NCBI RefSeq assembly: GCF_020687205.1
Contig: NZ_JAJEQE010000028.1
Location: 1-39,382, forward strand
Length of the DNA: 39,382 nt
DNA from: Hominisplanchenecus faecis
GTDB taxonomy: Bacteria; Bacillota; Clostridia; Lachnospirales; Lachnospiraceae
Direction of reading: 5' to 3'
Both the position numbers and the translations under genes were made by a program. This document shows positions 13,668 to 21,906 of this stretch, one piece after another; the stretch's first letter is position 1; each line of letters begins with the position of its first letter. The notes beneath the pieces are model-generated. The model was not told the DNA's origin and did no database searches. It was given only the letters and a program-made list of their open reading frames with translations.

Positions 13668-14618
13668 ATGCAAAAATATGGAGAAATCAAAGATCTTGTA
13701 AATGCTGTTCTGGAAAGTTATGATAAATATCCGGTCATTCAAAACATCGACTGCCGCAGCCGGATCAACAGTGAGAGTGTCAACGACCTTCTGGAAATGA
13801 TTCGCAAGATCCTTTTTCCGGGCTATTTTGAGATAAAAAATCTTCGAAAAGATTCGATCGAATATCATGTCGGAGAACTTCTGGAAAACATAGAGTATAA
13901 CCTGACCAAGCAGGTCATGATGGCACTGCCGCACAGCAGCAAGTACCGTGAGGCGGATAAAGAGACCTTGATGGAAAGTGCAAGAGAGATCACGCACCGT
14001 TTTCTGGAGAAGATCCCGAAGCTGCGTGATGTGCTGGCGACCGATGTCCAGGCAGGATACGAGGGCGATCCGGCTGCGTTTAACACCGATGAAGTCATCT
14101 TTTCTTATCCGGGTATGTATGCGATCACGGTCAACCGTATTGCACATGAACTCTATCTGCTCGGTGTGCCGCTGATCCCGCGTATGATGACCGAACATGC
14201 ACACAGCCTGACCGGGATCGACATCCATCCGGGAGCATCGATCGGAGAATATTTTTTTATCGACCACGGTACCGGTGTTGTGGTCGGTGAGACCACGGTG
14301 ATTGGAAAATATGTCAAGATTTATCAGGGTGTGACACTTGGTGCACTTTCCACCAGAGGAGGACAGAGCCTTCGCGGTGTGAAACGTCATCCGACCCTGG
14401 AAGACAACGTAACCGTATATTCCGGAGCATCGATCCTTGGCGGAGAGACCGTGATCGGCACCGGAGCGGTGATCGGAAGTAATGCATTTATCACATCTTC
14501 CGTACCGGCTCAGACGAGAGTCAGCATCAAAAATCCGGAACTGCAGTTTAAAGACCGCTCCAGAAAGGCATCTGAGCTCGGTCAGGAAGGATTCTTCAAC
14601 CGCAAAGAAGAGGACTAA
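13668..14618 (+). CDS. cysE: Serine O-acetyltransferase (long EpsC/CysE type)
   Basis: This 316-residue enzyme acetylates L-serine with acetyl-CoA, the first step of cysteine synthesis. It has an N-terminal helical domain and a left-handed beta-helix built of hexapeptide repeats (about 175-285). Likely catalytic histidines are H160 (VNRIAHELY) and H200 (FFIDHGTGVVVGE). The length fits the EpsC-type enzymes rather than the 270-residue E. coli CysE. AGAAGGAG precedes the ATG. It lies behind a structured leader and is followed after 17 bases by the nuclease pair, so the three may be co-transcribed. Confidence 0.93.
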   Translation: MQKYGEIKDLVNAVLESYDKYPVIQNIDCRSRINSESVNDLLEMIRKILFPGYFEIKNLRKDSIEYHVGELLENIEYNLTKQVMMALPHSSKYREADKETLMESAREITHRFLEKIPKLRDVLATDVQAGYEGDPAAFNTDEVIFSYPGMYAITVNRIAHELYLLGVPLIPRMMTEHAHSLTGIDIHPGASIGEYFFIDHGTGVVVGETTVIGKYVKIYQGVTLGALSTRGGQSLRGVKRHPTLEDNVTVYSGASILGGETVIGTGAVIGSNAFITSSVPAQTRVSIKNPELQFKDRSRKASELGQEGFFNRKEED

Positions 14619-14635
14619 AGAAAAGGAGTAGTATC

Positions 14636-15688
14636 GTGAAGTTTTTTCATATAGCAGATACACACCTGGGAGCGATCCCGGATGCCGGTTTTGCGTGGAG
14701 TGAAGAACGCAGAAGCGAGATCTGGGAGAGCTTTCGCAGTGTTGTGGCAAAGGCAGATCGAGAGGAAGTGGATCTGCTGTTGATCGCAGGAGATCTGTTT
14801 CACAGACAGCCACTGATGCGCGAGCTCAAAGAAGTCAACTATCTGTTTTCCACGCTGAAAAAAACAAAAGTCGTGTTTATCATAGGAAACCATGATTACC
14901 TGAAAGTAGACTCGTACTATCTGGATTTTCCGTGGAGTGAGAATGTGACCTGCCTCCGGGGCAAGGAATGTGAAAGTGTCGTGTTTGAGGATCTGGATAC
15001 GGAAGTGTATGGATTAAGTTACCATACAAGGGAGATCAAAGAGCCGAAATATAATGATCTGCAGCCGGAGAAAAAGGCCGGTTTTTCCATTCTGCTCGGG
15101 CACGGCGGAGATGCAAAGCATATTCCGATCGACCGCAAAAAGCTGCTTCTGTCGGGCTTTGACTATATTGCACTTGGACATATCCACAGACCGGAGATGA
15201 TAGAGCCGGACCGTATGGCGTATGCCGGGGCGTTAGAGCCGATCGACCAGAATGATATCGGTCCTCATGGCTTTATTGAAGGGGAATATAACGAAGGCAA
15301 GCTGAGTATTTCGTTTGTGCCGTGGGCGTGCAGAGAGTATATCCCACTTGAGCTGGATACGAAAGAATGTCCGACCAACCTGGCATTTCAGGAGACAGTG
15401 CGGATGCGGATGGCAGCAAAGGGAATGCAGCATATTTATAAAGTGCTTCTGCAGGGATATCGTGATCCGGATATTGTATACGATCTGGATGCCTGCAGGA
15501 AGCTTGGAAATATCGTAAGCGTACAGGATGAGAGCGTTCCGGACTATGATTTTGAACGGCTTATGCGTGTCCATGCGGGCGATATTGCCGGAAGATACAT
15601 CCAGACTCTGTATCATAAAGACATGAGTGATACAGAGAGAAAGGCATTGTATTACGGAATACATGCACTGCTGGAGATGAGAGGATAA
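14636..15688 (+). CDS. SbcD/YhaO-like DNA repair phosphoesterase
   Basis: This 350-residue calcineurin-like metallophosphoesterase is probably a DNA end-processing nuclease. The metal-binding motifs are in order: ADTHLG near the N-terminus, AGDLFHR, IGNHDYL, LGHGGD and ALGHIHRPE. The C-terminal part resembles the capping domain of SbcD/Mre11 and YhaO proteins. The start is GTG with AAAAGGAG upstream. Its neighbour 6 bases downstream is an SbcC/RecF-like ATPase, as in the B. subtilis yhaO-yhaN pair, so they probably act as one complex. Confidence 0.88.
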   Translation: MKFFHIADTHLGAIPDAGFAWSEERRSEIWESFRSVVAKADREEVDLLLIAGDLFHRQPLMRELKEVNYLFSTLKKTKVVFIIGNHDYLKVDSYYLDFPWSENVTCLRGKECESVVFEDLDTEVYGLSYHTREIKEPKYNDLQPEKKAGFSILLGHGGDAKHIPIDRKKLLLSGFDYIALGHIHRPEMIEPDRMAYAGALEPIDQNDIGPHGFIEGEYNEGKLSISFVPWACREYIPLELDTKECPTNLAFQETVRMRMAAKGMQHIYKVLLQGYRDPDIVYDLDACRKLGNIVSVQDESVPDYDFERLMRVHAGDIAGRYIQTLYHKDMSDTERKALYYGIHALLEMRG

Positions 15689-15694
15689 AAGTAC

Positions 15695-17431
15695 ATGCGG
15701 ATACTGGAATTAGAAATCATTAATTTTGGAAAATTCAACCACGAGACAGTCACATTTCATGATGGAATGAATCTGATCTATGGCGAGAATGAAATGGGAA
15801 AAACAACGCTTCATTCATTTATCCGCGGTATGTTTTTCGGGATTGAAAAGCAGAGAGGGCGGGCAGCCAGAAAAGATGAATACAGCATCAGGGAACCGTG
15901 GTTTCATGCAGGACAGTTTGCAGGTATCATGCGATTTGAGAGCGGTGGCAAAATCTTTCGTCTGGAGCGGAATTTTTACCGCAAGGAAAAGAGCGTCAGC
16001 CTGGTATGCGAGACAAATGGTGAAGTACTGTCTGTAGAAAAGGGCGATCTTCAGGTTCTGATGGAAGGCATGAATGAGGATGCTTTTCGCAATACCGTGT
16101 TTTTTAATCAGCAGTCTGCAGCGACGGACGAAGGTCTGGCAAGAGAACTGCGAAATTACATGACCAATCTGCAGAATTCCGGAGACGGTGAGATGAACGT
16201 CAGTGCGGCGATCAAGAGCTTGGAAAGCCAGAGACGGCATCTGGAATCCGAACAGAAGCGTCTGGATGCAGAACAGGCAGAAGAGCTGGAAAGCCAGCAG
16301 ATGCGTCTGGAGTACGTGCGTCAGGAACTGCTGGAGCTGTCCGAAGAACAGAAACACTGTGAAGTCCAGATGGCACGCATCGCAAAAGAGCGGATCGCAC
16401 TTCAGGCGAGACTGACAGAAAAAAAGAGAAGCCTGGAGAAAATGAAGCGGGAACTGGATATTCCGCTGGAAGAGAATGCCGGTAAAGATGAGATGGAGTC
16501 CTGGAAAATGCGAATGGAAGCAGGACAGGACAAACGCAGGATGCTGTGGCGTAACCAGGAGCTCTGGCTTTTAGGAGGCGGTGTGCTGGCACTGCTGGTT
16601 TGCATTCTTGTGCCGCATATCTGGATCAGTGCCCTTGTGCTTGCTGGATGGCTTGGGATATCTGCCATTTTTGTATGGAAGATCTACCGCCGCCATCAGG
16701 AGGAGCAGGAGCGGCAGGAGCGTATCCAGAAACGGATGCAGGAGCGTATGAAAAAAGAGATCCAGGCCGAGCGGGAGCGTTCTGCAAAGCGTGAGAAGCT
16801 TCTGGAAGAAAAATACCATGAAGAAGATGAACTGGCTCAGCGTGAAAAAGAGCTGAACCTGGAATTTGAAAAGCAGATGTGGAATCAGGAACGCATCAGT
16901 GCGGAGAGCAAAGAAAAACAGGTTATTTTAAACAATCTGGAAGAGAGCCTCCAGGAATTGCAGGAAGAGAATGAACAGAGCGGAAGTATCCAGGAAGAAC
17001 TCGATGCGGTACGTCTGGCGATCATGACGATGAACCAGATCTCTGAGGATATTTACAAAGAATCTGCCGCACATCTGAATCAGAAAATCTCCGATATTTT
17101 AAGCCAGATCACAGAAGGACGTTATACCAGTGTATTTCTCGATGCAAACATGGAAGTACGTATCAATACGCCGAAAAAGCTGCTCTCCCTGGAACAGGTG
17201 AGCCGCGGCACGATGGAGCAGATCTACTTTGCACTGCGTATGGCGGTCGGTGAGATGTTCTGCCAGGATGAGACCATGCCGATCATACTGGACGATGCGT
17301 TTGTGATGTATGATGATAAGAGACTGAAACAGACACTGAAATGGCTCTATCACAGCAAAAGACAGGTGATATTGTTTACCTGCCATGGAAGAGAACAGAG
17401 GATTCTGGATGAGATAAAGCAGGAGAACTAA
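15695..17431 (+). CDS. SbcC/YhaN-like AAA ATPase with a membrane segment
   Basis: This 578-residue SMC-like ATPase is the partner of the upstream phosphoesterase. The N-terminal half-site has Walker A GENEMGKTT (K36) and a Q-loop region. The C-terminal half-site has the signature SRGTMEQIYFALR and Walker B PIILDDAFVMYDD. Between them lie two short coiled-coil arms rich in E, R and Q, and about 40 hydrophobic residues (about 289-330: two membrane segments around VPHIW). SbcC is usually about 1000 residues, so the arms are unusually short. The hydrophobic centre implies the complex is tethered to the membrane at its hinge. An unrelated RecF-like ATPase is the alternative reading. Confidence 0.85.
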   Translation: MRILELEIINFGKFNHETVTFHDGMNLIYGENEMGKTTLHSFIRGMFFGIEKQRGRAARKDEYSIREPWFHAGQFAGIMRFESGGKIFRLERNFYRKEKSVSLVCETNGEVLSVEKGDLQVLMEGMNEDAFRNTVFFNQQSAATDEGLARELRNYMTNLQNSGDGEMNVSAAIKSLESQRRHLESEQKRLDAEQAEELESQQMRLEYVRQELLELSEEQKHCEVQMARIAKERIALQARLTEKKRSLEKMKRELDIPLEENAGKDEMESWKMRMEAGQDKRRMLWRNQELWLLGGGVLALLVCILVPHIWISALVLAGWLGISAIFVWKIYRRHQEEQERQERIQKRMQERMKKEIQAERERSAKREKLLEEKYHEEDELAQREKELNLEFEKQMWNQERISAESKEKQVILNNLEESLQELQEENEQSGSIQEELDAVRLAIMTMNQISEDIYKESAAHLNQKISDILSQITEGRYTSVFLDANMEVRINTPKKLLSLEQVSRGTMEQIYFALRMAVGEMFCQDETMPIILDDAFVMYDDKRLKQTLKWLYHSKRQVILFTCHGREQRILDEIKQEN

Positions 17432-17531
17432 ATTTTTGAATGTGCAAATGAACGAATTCCCCGAAGGCACGCACGGATATTTTTGTAAGTGTATGGAATG
17501 TATAAAAATGAGAGTATAGAAGTGTATAGAG

Positions 17532-17672
17532 TGCCGGACGAAAAAGGCAGAACCCGTGACACGCATCGTTTCCTGTTCGATTTGTGCCGTCTATGATCCG
17601 CCGTTCGCTGGAACTCGCAGCTACGCTGCTCAGACACCGCTCGGCGGCGGAAACTAGACACAAATCTTTTTA
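17532..17672 (+). repeat. Dispersed structured repeat, copy B (right arm lost)
   Basis: The core is almost identical to copy D (33900-34091). The left arm TGCCGGACG...AAAAGGCAG (17532-17550) is present, but the right arm has decayed into CTTTTTACTTC. The stems are GATTTGTG-ccg-TCTA (17579-17593) with TAGACACAAATC (17655-17666), CCGCCG (17598-17603) with CGGCGG (17642-17647), and GCAGC with GCTGC around TAC (17617-17629). GTTTCC and GGAAAC could pair across these as a pseudoknot. It starts about 100 bp after the SbcC-like gene. Confidence 0.88.
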
Positions 17673-17736
17673 CTTCACTCGGAAAAAGATAAAGACATAA
17701 TTTTTATACAAACTGATCTAAAACGATATCATAGAT

Positions 17737-17787
17737 AATGACCTGATGATTTGTGTTGTAATAACATAGATTATCAGGTTATTTTAT
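17737..17787 (+). terminator. Terminator-like hairpin after copy B
   Basis: AATGACCTGAT (17737-17747) pairs with ATCAGGTTATT (17773-17783), with one G-T pair and a 25-base loop. A T-rich tail follows. It could end transcripts from the nuclease operon. Confidence 0.55.
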
Positions 17788-18062
17788 ATCAGATGTGCAC
17801 AGAAGAATATGTCATGCGATGTATGATGTGCACCTTGCAGCAAGAAAGCCAGAAGCATTCTTGAACAAATATACAATAGAATTGTCCGACTTATTGTTGC
17901 AATTTTATAAAAATATTGGAAGTTGTTAGAAAAGTGTAAAATAAGAAGTTGCTTTCATTTATGGAGAAAAAGTAGTGCCCACACCTTGGTAGTATGAATC
18001 CTGTTTGCTCATGTGCAAATAAAATGCGTGATATTTGAGGTACATGTGGTATGTAAATAAGA
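17788..18062. other. Gene-free stretch between repeat copies
   Basis: No protein gene is supported. A direct repeat GATGTGCAC occurs at 17792-17800 and 17825-17833, and each copy contains the palindrome GTGCAC. A promoter-like pair, TTGTCC with TATAAA and an 18-bp spacer, lies near 17883-17912, but no gene follows it on the plus strand. A small RNA is possible but not shown. Confidence 0.3.
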
Positions 18063-18260
18063 ACAGCCATAATAATTCGAAAACAAATCGTACTGACGAT
18101 AGCAAGGCTTCCGTCGTGAGGTTTGCGATGTTTCCGCCCCCGAGCCGCTGTCTGAGCCTCGAAGAGGCGAGTTCAGGCAAAGGGCGGATAACACACGAGC
18201 GAACCGAACAGGAAACGAAGCGTGTCAGAAGATTGTTTTCGAACCATTATGGCGTTCTGT
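18063..18260 (-). repeat. Dispersed structured repeat, copy C (complete, reverse orientation)
   Basis: The core matches copy A. Long imperfect terminal arms are complementary. One contains GCCATAATAATTCG and AAAACAAATCG (18063-18098), and the other contains CGATTGTTTTCGAA-like sequence and CCATTATGGC (18221-18260). GTTTCC (18130-18135) and GGAAAC (18211-18216) are both kept. The element lies 51 bp beyond the prs stop codon, in the direction of prs transcription. Confidence 0.85.
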
Positions 18261-18311
18261 TTTCCAAAACTATTTCATTCTTAAATCACATCTGTTTGTG
18301 CAGGACAAACA

Positions 18312-19484
18312 TTATGAATTGTGTTCTTTTAAGAATTTATTGATCCGGTCTAATGGGTTTAACAGACTGCTGATGGATGCATCATGATTCAGCGTATCAA
18401 TGATGTAAGCGATATACTTGCTGAGGTCGCAGTTGATATAATATGGTTTCTGGAGCAGCTCCGGTGTCTGGTATACCAGGTTGGTTGTCAGAATAAAATC
18501 AAACAAGCCGGCTTCATAAGCCTTGTCAAATTTTTCCATACCGTTTGTGAACAGACCAAACGTAGAGCAGATAAATACACGGTTTGCTTTGCGTTTTTTC
18601 AGTTCTGCAGCGACTTCCAGAACACTTCCGCCGGAAGAGATCATATCGTCGATCACGATCATATCTTTGCCTTTCACATCAGAACCCAGGAACTCATGTG
18701 CAACGATCGGATTTGTACCGTTTATGATGGTAGCATAATCACGACGTTTGTAGAACATACCCATGTCGGTTCCCAGAACGTTTGCCATGTAGATAGCACG
18801 TCCCATACCGCCTTCGTCCGGGCTGATGACCATCATGGTGTCTTTGTTCGGATGAAGATCCGGAACTGCACGGAACAGACCTTTGATAAACTGGTAAACC
18901 GGCTGAACGGTCTCAAAACCTTTCAGAGGGATTGCATTCTGCACACGCGGGTCGTGAGCATCAAAGGTAATGATATTGTCAACGCCCATGCGAACCAGTT
19001 CGTTCAGTGCCAGTGCACAGTCCAGAGATTCTCTTCCGGTACGTTTGTGCTGACGGCTCTCGTAAAGGAACGGCATGATGACATTGATACGTCTTGCTTT
19101 TCCGCCTACTGCTGCGATGATACGCTTCAGATCCTGGAAATGGTCATCCGGTGACATATGGTTTGTATATCCGCAGAGATTGTAGGTCATGCTGTAGTTA
19201 CATACATCTACCAGAAGATAAAGATCTGCTCCGCGGACGGACTGACGAATCACGCCCTTTGCTTCACCTGAGCCAAATCTTGGCACTTCTGCGTTGATCA
19301 AATAAGAATCCCGTTCGTAACCCTGGAAAGAAAGGCTGTTCTTGTGTTCATGGTTCCGCTCCTGTCTCCATGAAACCAGGTAGTCATTGACTTTTTTGCC
19401 CAGCTCTTTATGGCTGTCCAGTGCGATCAGCCCCAGTGGTCCTACCGGGATGGTTTCTATACATCGTTCTTTTGTTGTCTGCAT
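18312..19484 (-). CDS. prs: Ribose-phosphate pyrophosphokinase (long, divergent form)
   Basis: This enzyme makes PRPP from ribose 5-phosphate and ATP for purine, pyrimidine, histidine and tryptophan synthesis. The PRPP-binding loop is visible as MIVIDDMISSGGSV, the catalytic histidine region as FDAHDPRVQ (LHAPQ in classical enzymes), and the ATP-binding region as YESRQHKRTGRES. At 390 residues it is about 75 longer than the usual 315, with an N-terminal extension (IETIPVGPLGLIAL) and divergent motifs. This is a variant seen in gut Clostridia. AGGAGG lies 11 bases before the ATG. It follows the dnaD-dnaI pair after 100 bp, and copy C of the repeat lies beyond its stop. Confidence 0.9.
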   Translation of the reverse strand: MQTTKERCIETIPVGPLGLIALDSHKELGKKVNDYLVSWRQERNHEHKNSLSFQGYERDSYLINAEVPRFGSGEAKGVIRQSVRGADLYLLVDVCNYSMTYNLCGYTNHMSPDDHFQDLKRIIAAVGGKARRINVIMPFLYESRQHKRTGRESLDCALALNELVRMGVDNIITFDAHDPRVQNAIPLKGFETVQPVYQFIKGLFRAVPDLHPNKDTMMVISPDEGGMGRAIYMANVLGTDMGMFYKRRDYATIINGTNPIVAHEFLGSDVKGKDMIVIDDMISSGGSVLEVAAELKKRKANRVFICSTFGLFTNGMEKFDKAYEAGLFDFILTTNLVYQTPELLQKPYYINCDLSKYIAYIIDTLNHDASISSLLNPLDRINKFLKEHNS

Positions 19485-19584
19485 TTTGTTGTTGTCCTCC
19501 TACGCATACTTACTACATTTTAAATGAAAACCCAATCCTATACATACCTACTTTAACATAAAGTAAAGCAAAGTCAAGCCATTT

Positions 19585-20583
19585 TCAGCCCTGTTCACCA
19601 AGCTTTTTCATTAAGCGGATATCTTTGCCGATCAGTTTCCGCATTTTGAAATTGCTGGAAATCCGCGAGAAGACACGCTCGGAATACAGATCCCGCAGAG
19701 ATTCCAGAGAGAGATTAGTGGAAATGATCGTGGATTTCTTGTTCATCAGACGCTCGTTAATACAAAGGAACAGCTGAGAAGCGACGAATGTATTTGTCAT
19801 TTCCGTTCCGAGGTCGTCGATGATCAGCAGATCGCAGTCAAAAATGGCACTGTGCTGCTGCAAAACTTCATCTTCGGCATATTTTTTGCCGAACGTGGCC
19901 GTTGAGAGCACTTCAAACAGGTCAAAAGACGTAAAATAAATGACAGAATGTGCACTTTCAAGCAGTTCCTTGGCAATGCAGTGCGTCAGAAAGGTTTTGC
20001 CGACGCCTGTCGCACCGTAAAAGAGCAGATTGTCGTGTTCCATATCAAAATTCTGTACAAAGTGCAGGCATTCATCGACGATTTTCTGGATGTTCTCGCG
20101 GGCATTTCTGCCGGTCACGCGGTCTTTCATCGTTTCTGGATAATAATGGAAGCAGAAATGGTCAAAATTTTCCGTTTCCAGGATTGAAGTCAGGTTTGAC
20201 TGGGTGTAAAGCAGGTTGATCGCTGCCTGGCGGAAACAGTGACATTTCTCATTTCCGATATAGCCGGTGTCTTTGCAGTCCGGGCAGGAATAATGCATTT
20301 CCAGAAAATCTTCCGGGAATCCGGCATTTTTCAGCAAAGCTTTGCGGTGGATACCGTATGCGGCAATCTCTGTTTTCAGGTCATCGATCGAAGCAGCCTC
20401 CCCTTCCAGAAGGCGGCGGGCACATTTCATGCTTAAAGAAGCGATTTCTCCATTGATCTGTGAAAGCTCCGGTAGTTCCTTTTCTGCAAGGGCGATGCGT
20501 GCCTCCTGATCCCGGCGGTTCTGAAGCTGTTTTTTGTTGTATTCGCGGATGATCGTATCGTATTGTGTGTTCGTCAGTGCCAT
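19585..20583 (-). CDS. DnaI/DnaC-like helicase loader ATPase
   Basis: This 332-residue AAA+ protein probably loads the replicative helicase at origins or restart sites. The N-terminal helical part is followed by a zinc-binding stretch (CPDCKDTGYIGNEKCHC, near residue 100). The ATPase core has Walker A GATGVGKTFLTH, Walker B LLIIDDLGTE, a sensor-1-like ISTNLS and an arginine in SRISSNF. AGGAGG lies 6 bases before the ATG. It starts 10 bases after the DnaD-like gene, and the pairing of DnaD-like and DnaI-like proteins is common in Firmicutes primosome assembly. Confidence 0.9.
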   Translation of the reverse strand: MALTNTQYDTIIREYNKKQLQNRRDQEARIALAEKELPELSQINGEIASLSMKCARRLLEGEAASIDDLKTEIAAYGIHRKALLKNAGFPEDFLEMHYSCPDCKDTGYIGNEKCHCFRQAAINLLYTQSNLTSILETENFDHFCFHYYPETMKDRVTGRNARENIQKIVDECLHFVQNFDMEHDNLLFYGATGVGKTFLTHCIAKELLESAHSVIYFTSFDLFEVLSTATFGKKYAEDEVLQQHSAIFDCDLLIIDDLGTEMTNTFVASQLFLCINERLMNKKSTIISTNLSLESLRDLYSERVFSRISSNFKMRKLIGKDIRLMKKLGEQG

Positions 20584-20593
20584 GGCAGTCCTC

Positions 20594-21697
20594 CTACTGG
20601 TTCAGCAGCGATTCCAGATGATCAAAATCATAGTCACGCTGCGAGAAATTGTTGAATTTGCTTCCGGAAGTCACGGCAGGACGCTGTTTCGATGCCGCTT
20701 TTCCCGTCTTCTGATGTTTCTGGTCAAGTTCTCGGATTTCATTCAGATGGTGGATACCGCTTGCGTGCCAGCTCTCCAGGATTTTGTTGGCATACTGGAA
20801 ACTCGGGTTCTGCGTCTGGGTCAGTGTGCGGCTGCACGCCTCCAGAATGATATCCGAAGTAAAATGCAGGTCATCAAACCAGTGGTCGATCATCTGCACT
20901 TCCGGTTTGCCGGGACCCCGGTCGCGGATGCCGAAAGCATTTAACACAGAATAATATTTTTGGCTGTACTGAGACTGGCGTTCCTTTGCCTGCCCGGCAT
21001 TTGTGATGCCTTCTTCTGCCCATGCCAGAGCTACTTTATCTATGTAATGAAAACTTTTCGTTCCCCGTGAAATACAGTACTCGATCAGATATTCGATCAG
21101 CTCAAAATTAAAATGCAGCGAGTCATAATAATATAAAATAGAAGACATTTCAGTCGGCGAAAGACTGTGTCCGAGGTAAGATTCTGCGATCAGCAGGAGT
21201 TGCTTGATATCCTGTTCTCCCTGAAGGGCAGCCATACGGTCTCTGGAAATCTTCAATTTTGGAGAAAGGACCTTTGCTTCCGTGGAATCATTCGGTTCGG
21301 AAGCCGCTTTTTTTGCTGCATTTTTGGAAACGGGTGCCTTTGCAGATGCAGGGAGCACTCCGGAAGAGACAGAAGCAGCAGCCTGCTGCACGCTCTCCGG
21401 CTTTCGAACTTCCAGAAAGACCAGATCGCTGATGCTGCCGTCCTGGTCAAATGCCAGGTCGATCAGTCCCTGGTCTGCCCAGTACTGCAGGCCGCGGTAG
21501 ATGTCCCGCTCGGTATAATCAAAAAGTTCCGCAATGGATTCCAGAGGAATACTGCCATAGTCCGCCGCATGACGCAGCAGACAGAGGTAGAGCTTGACGT
21601 ATTCTCCGCCGGCCTGTGGCATATAGTAATCGATAAAATAGTTGGATACGGCAGTCATGTTGTTGGAAAAAGGATGATGTAAACGTATATTTTTCAT
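20594..21697 (-). CDS. DnaD-domain replication initiation protein
   Basis: This is a 367-residue primosome protein. The N-terminal winged-helix region (about 1-105) contains EYVKLYLCLLRHAADYGSIP and a short recognition helix. An alanine-, serine- and lysine-rich linker (about 115-165) follows. Two DnaD/DnaB_2-like helical domains come next: about 170-245 (IESYLGHSLSP-like start, YLIEYCISRG) and about 265-335 (HWFDDLHFTSDIILEACSRTL). The C-terminal tail is basic. The start at 21697 has AGGAGGGGAG upstream; a longer frame to 21883 adds a non-family extension. It is co-transcribed with the helicase loader. Confidence 0.88.
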   Translation of the reverse strand: MKNIRLHHPFSNNMTAVSNYFIDYYMPQAGGEYVKLYLCLLRHAADYGSIPLESIAELFDYTERDIYRGLQYWADQGLIDLAFDQDGSISDLVFLEVRKPESVQQAAASVSSGVLPASAKAPVSKNAAKKAASEPNDSTEAKVLSPKLKISRDRMAALQGEQDIKQLLLIAESYLGHSLSPTEMSSILYYYDSLHFNFELIEYLIEYCISRGTKSFHYIDKVALAWAEEGITNAGQAKERQSQYSQKYYSVLNAFGIRDRGPGKPEVQMIDHWFDDLHFTSDIILEACSRTLTQTQNPSFQYANKILESWHASGIHHLNEIRELDQKHQKTGKAASKQRPAVTSGSKFNNFSQRDYDFDHLESLLNQ

Positions 21698-21776
21698 AAA
21701 GTAACTCCCCTCCTGTGGAGCAATTCGCAGGCATCGGTTGAGGAAAAAAGGCTTTTCCCCGACATTTCTGTCCACT

Positions 21777-21805
21777 AGTATAGCATAAAAGAGATGCATT
21801 GAGAA
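21777..21805 (-). promoter_or_regulatory. Candidate promoter of the dnaD-dnaI pair
   Basis: On the minus strand the -35 is TTCTCA (21805-21800) and the -10 is TATACT (21782-21777), with a 17-bp spacer. The leader carries a small hairpin, GGAAAA with TTTTCC. Confidence 0.5.
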
Positions 21806-21822
21806 TAAGGGAAATAAGGGCA

Positions 21823-21871
21823 GAAAAATCCACATGTTCTGCAAAAAAAGAATGTGCAGAAACATGTGGAT
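21823..21871 (-). terminator. Terminator of murC
   Basis: ATCCACATGTT-CTGC (21828-21842) pairs with GCAG-AAACATGTGGAT (21856-21871), about 15 bp with one bulge. On the minus strand a run of five T follows the stem. It lies about 35 bp beyond the murC stop. Confidence 0.75.
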
Positions 21872-21906
21872 CAAAGGAATCAAGACCGGAAAACCGTGTG
21901 CAGATT

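Noticed and set aside
13641-14813. A 390-codon open frame antisense to cysE
   Set aside because: It has no recognisable domain and lies opposite a clear hexapeptide-repeat enzyme.
17428-17663. Short minus-strand open frames across repeat copy B, with similar ones across copy D
   Set aside because: Their likeness to each other comes from the repeat DNA. The repeat varies by stem-preserving changes and not by codon position.
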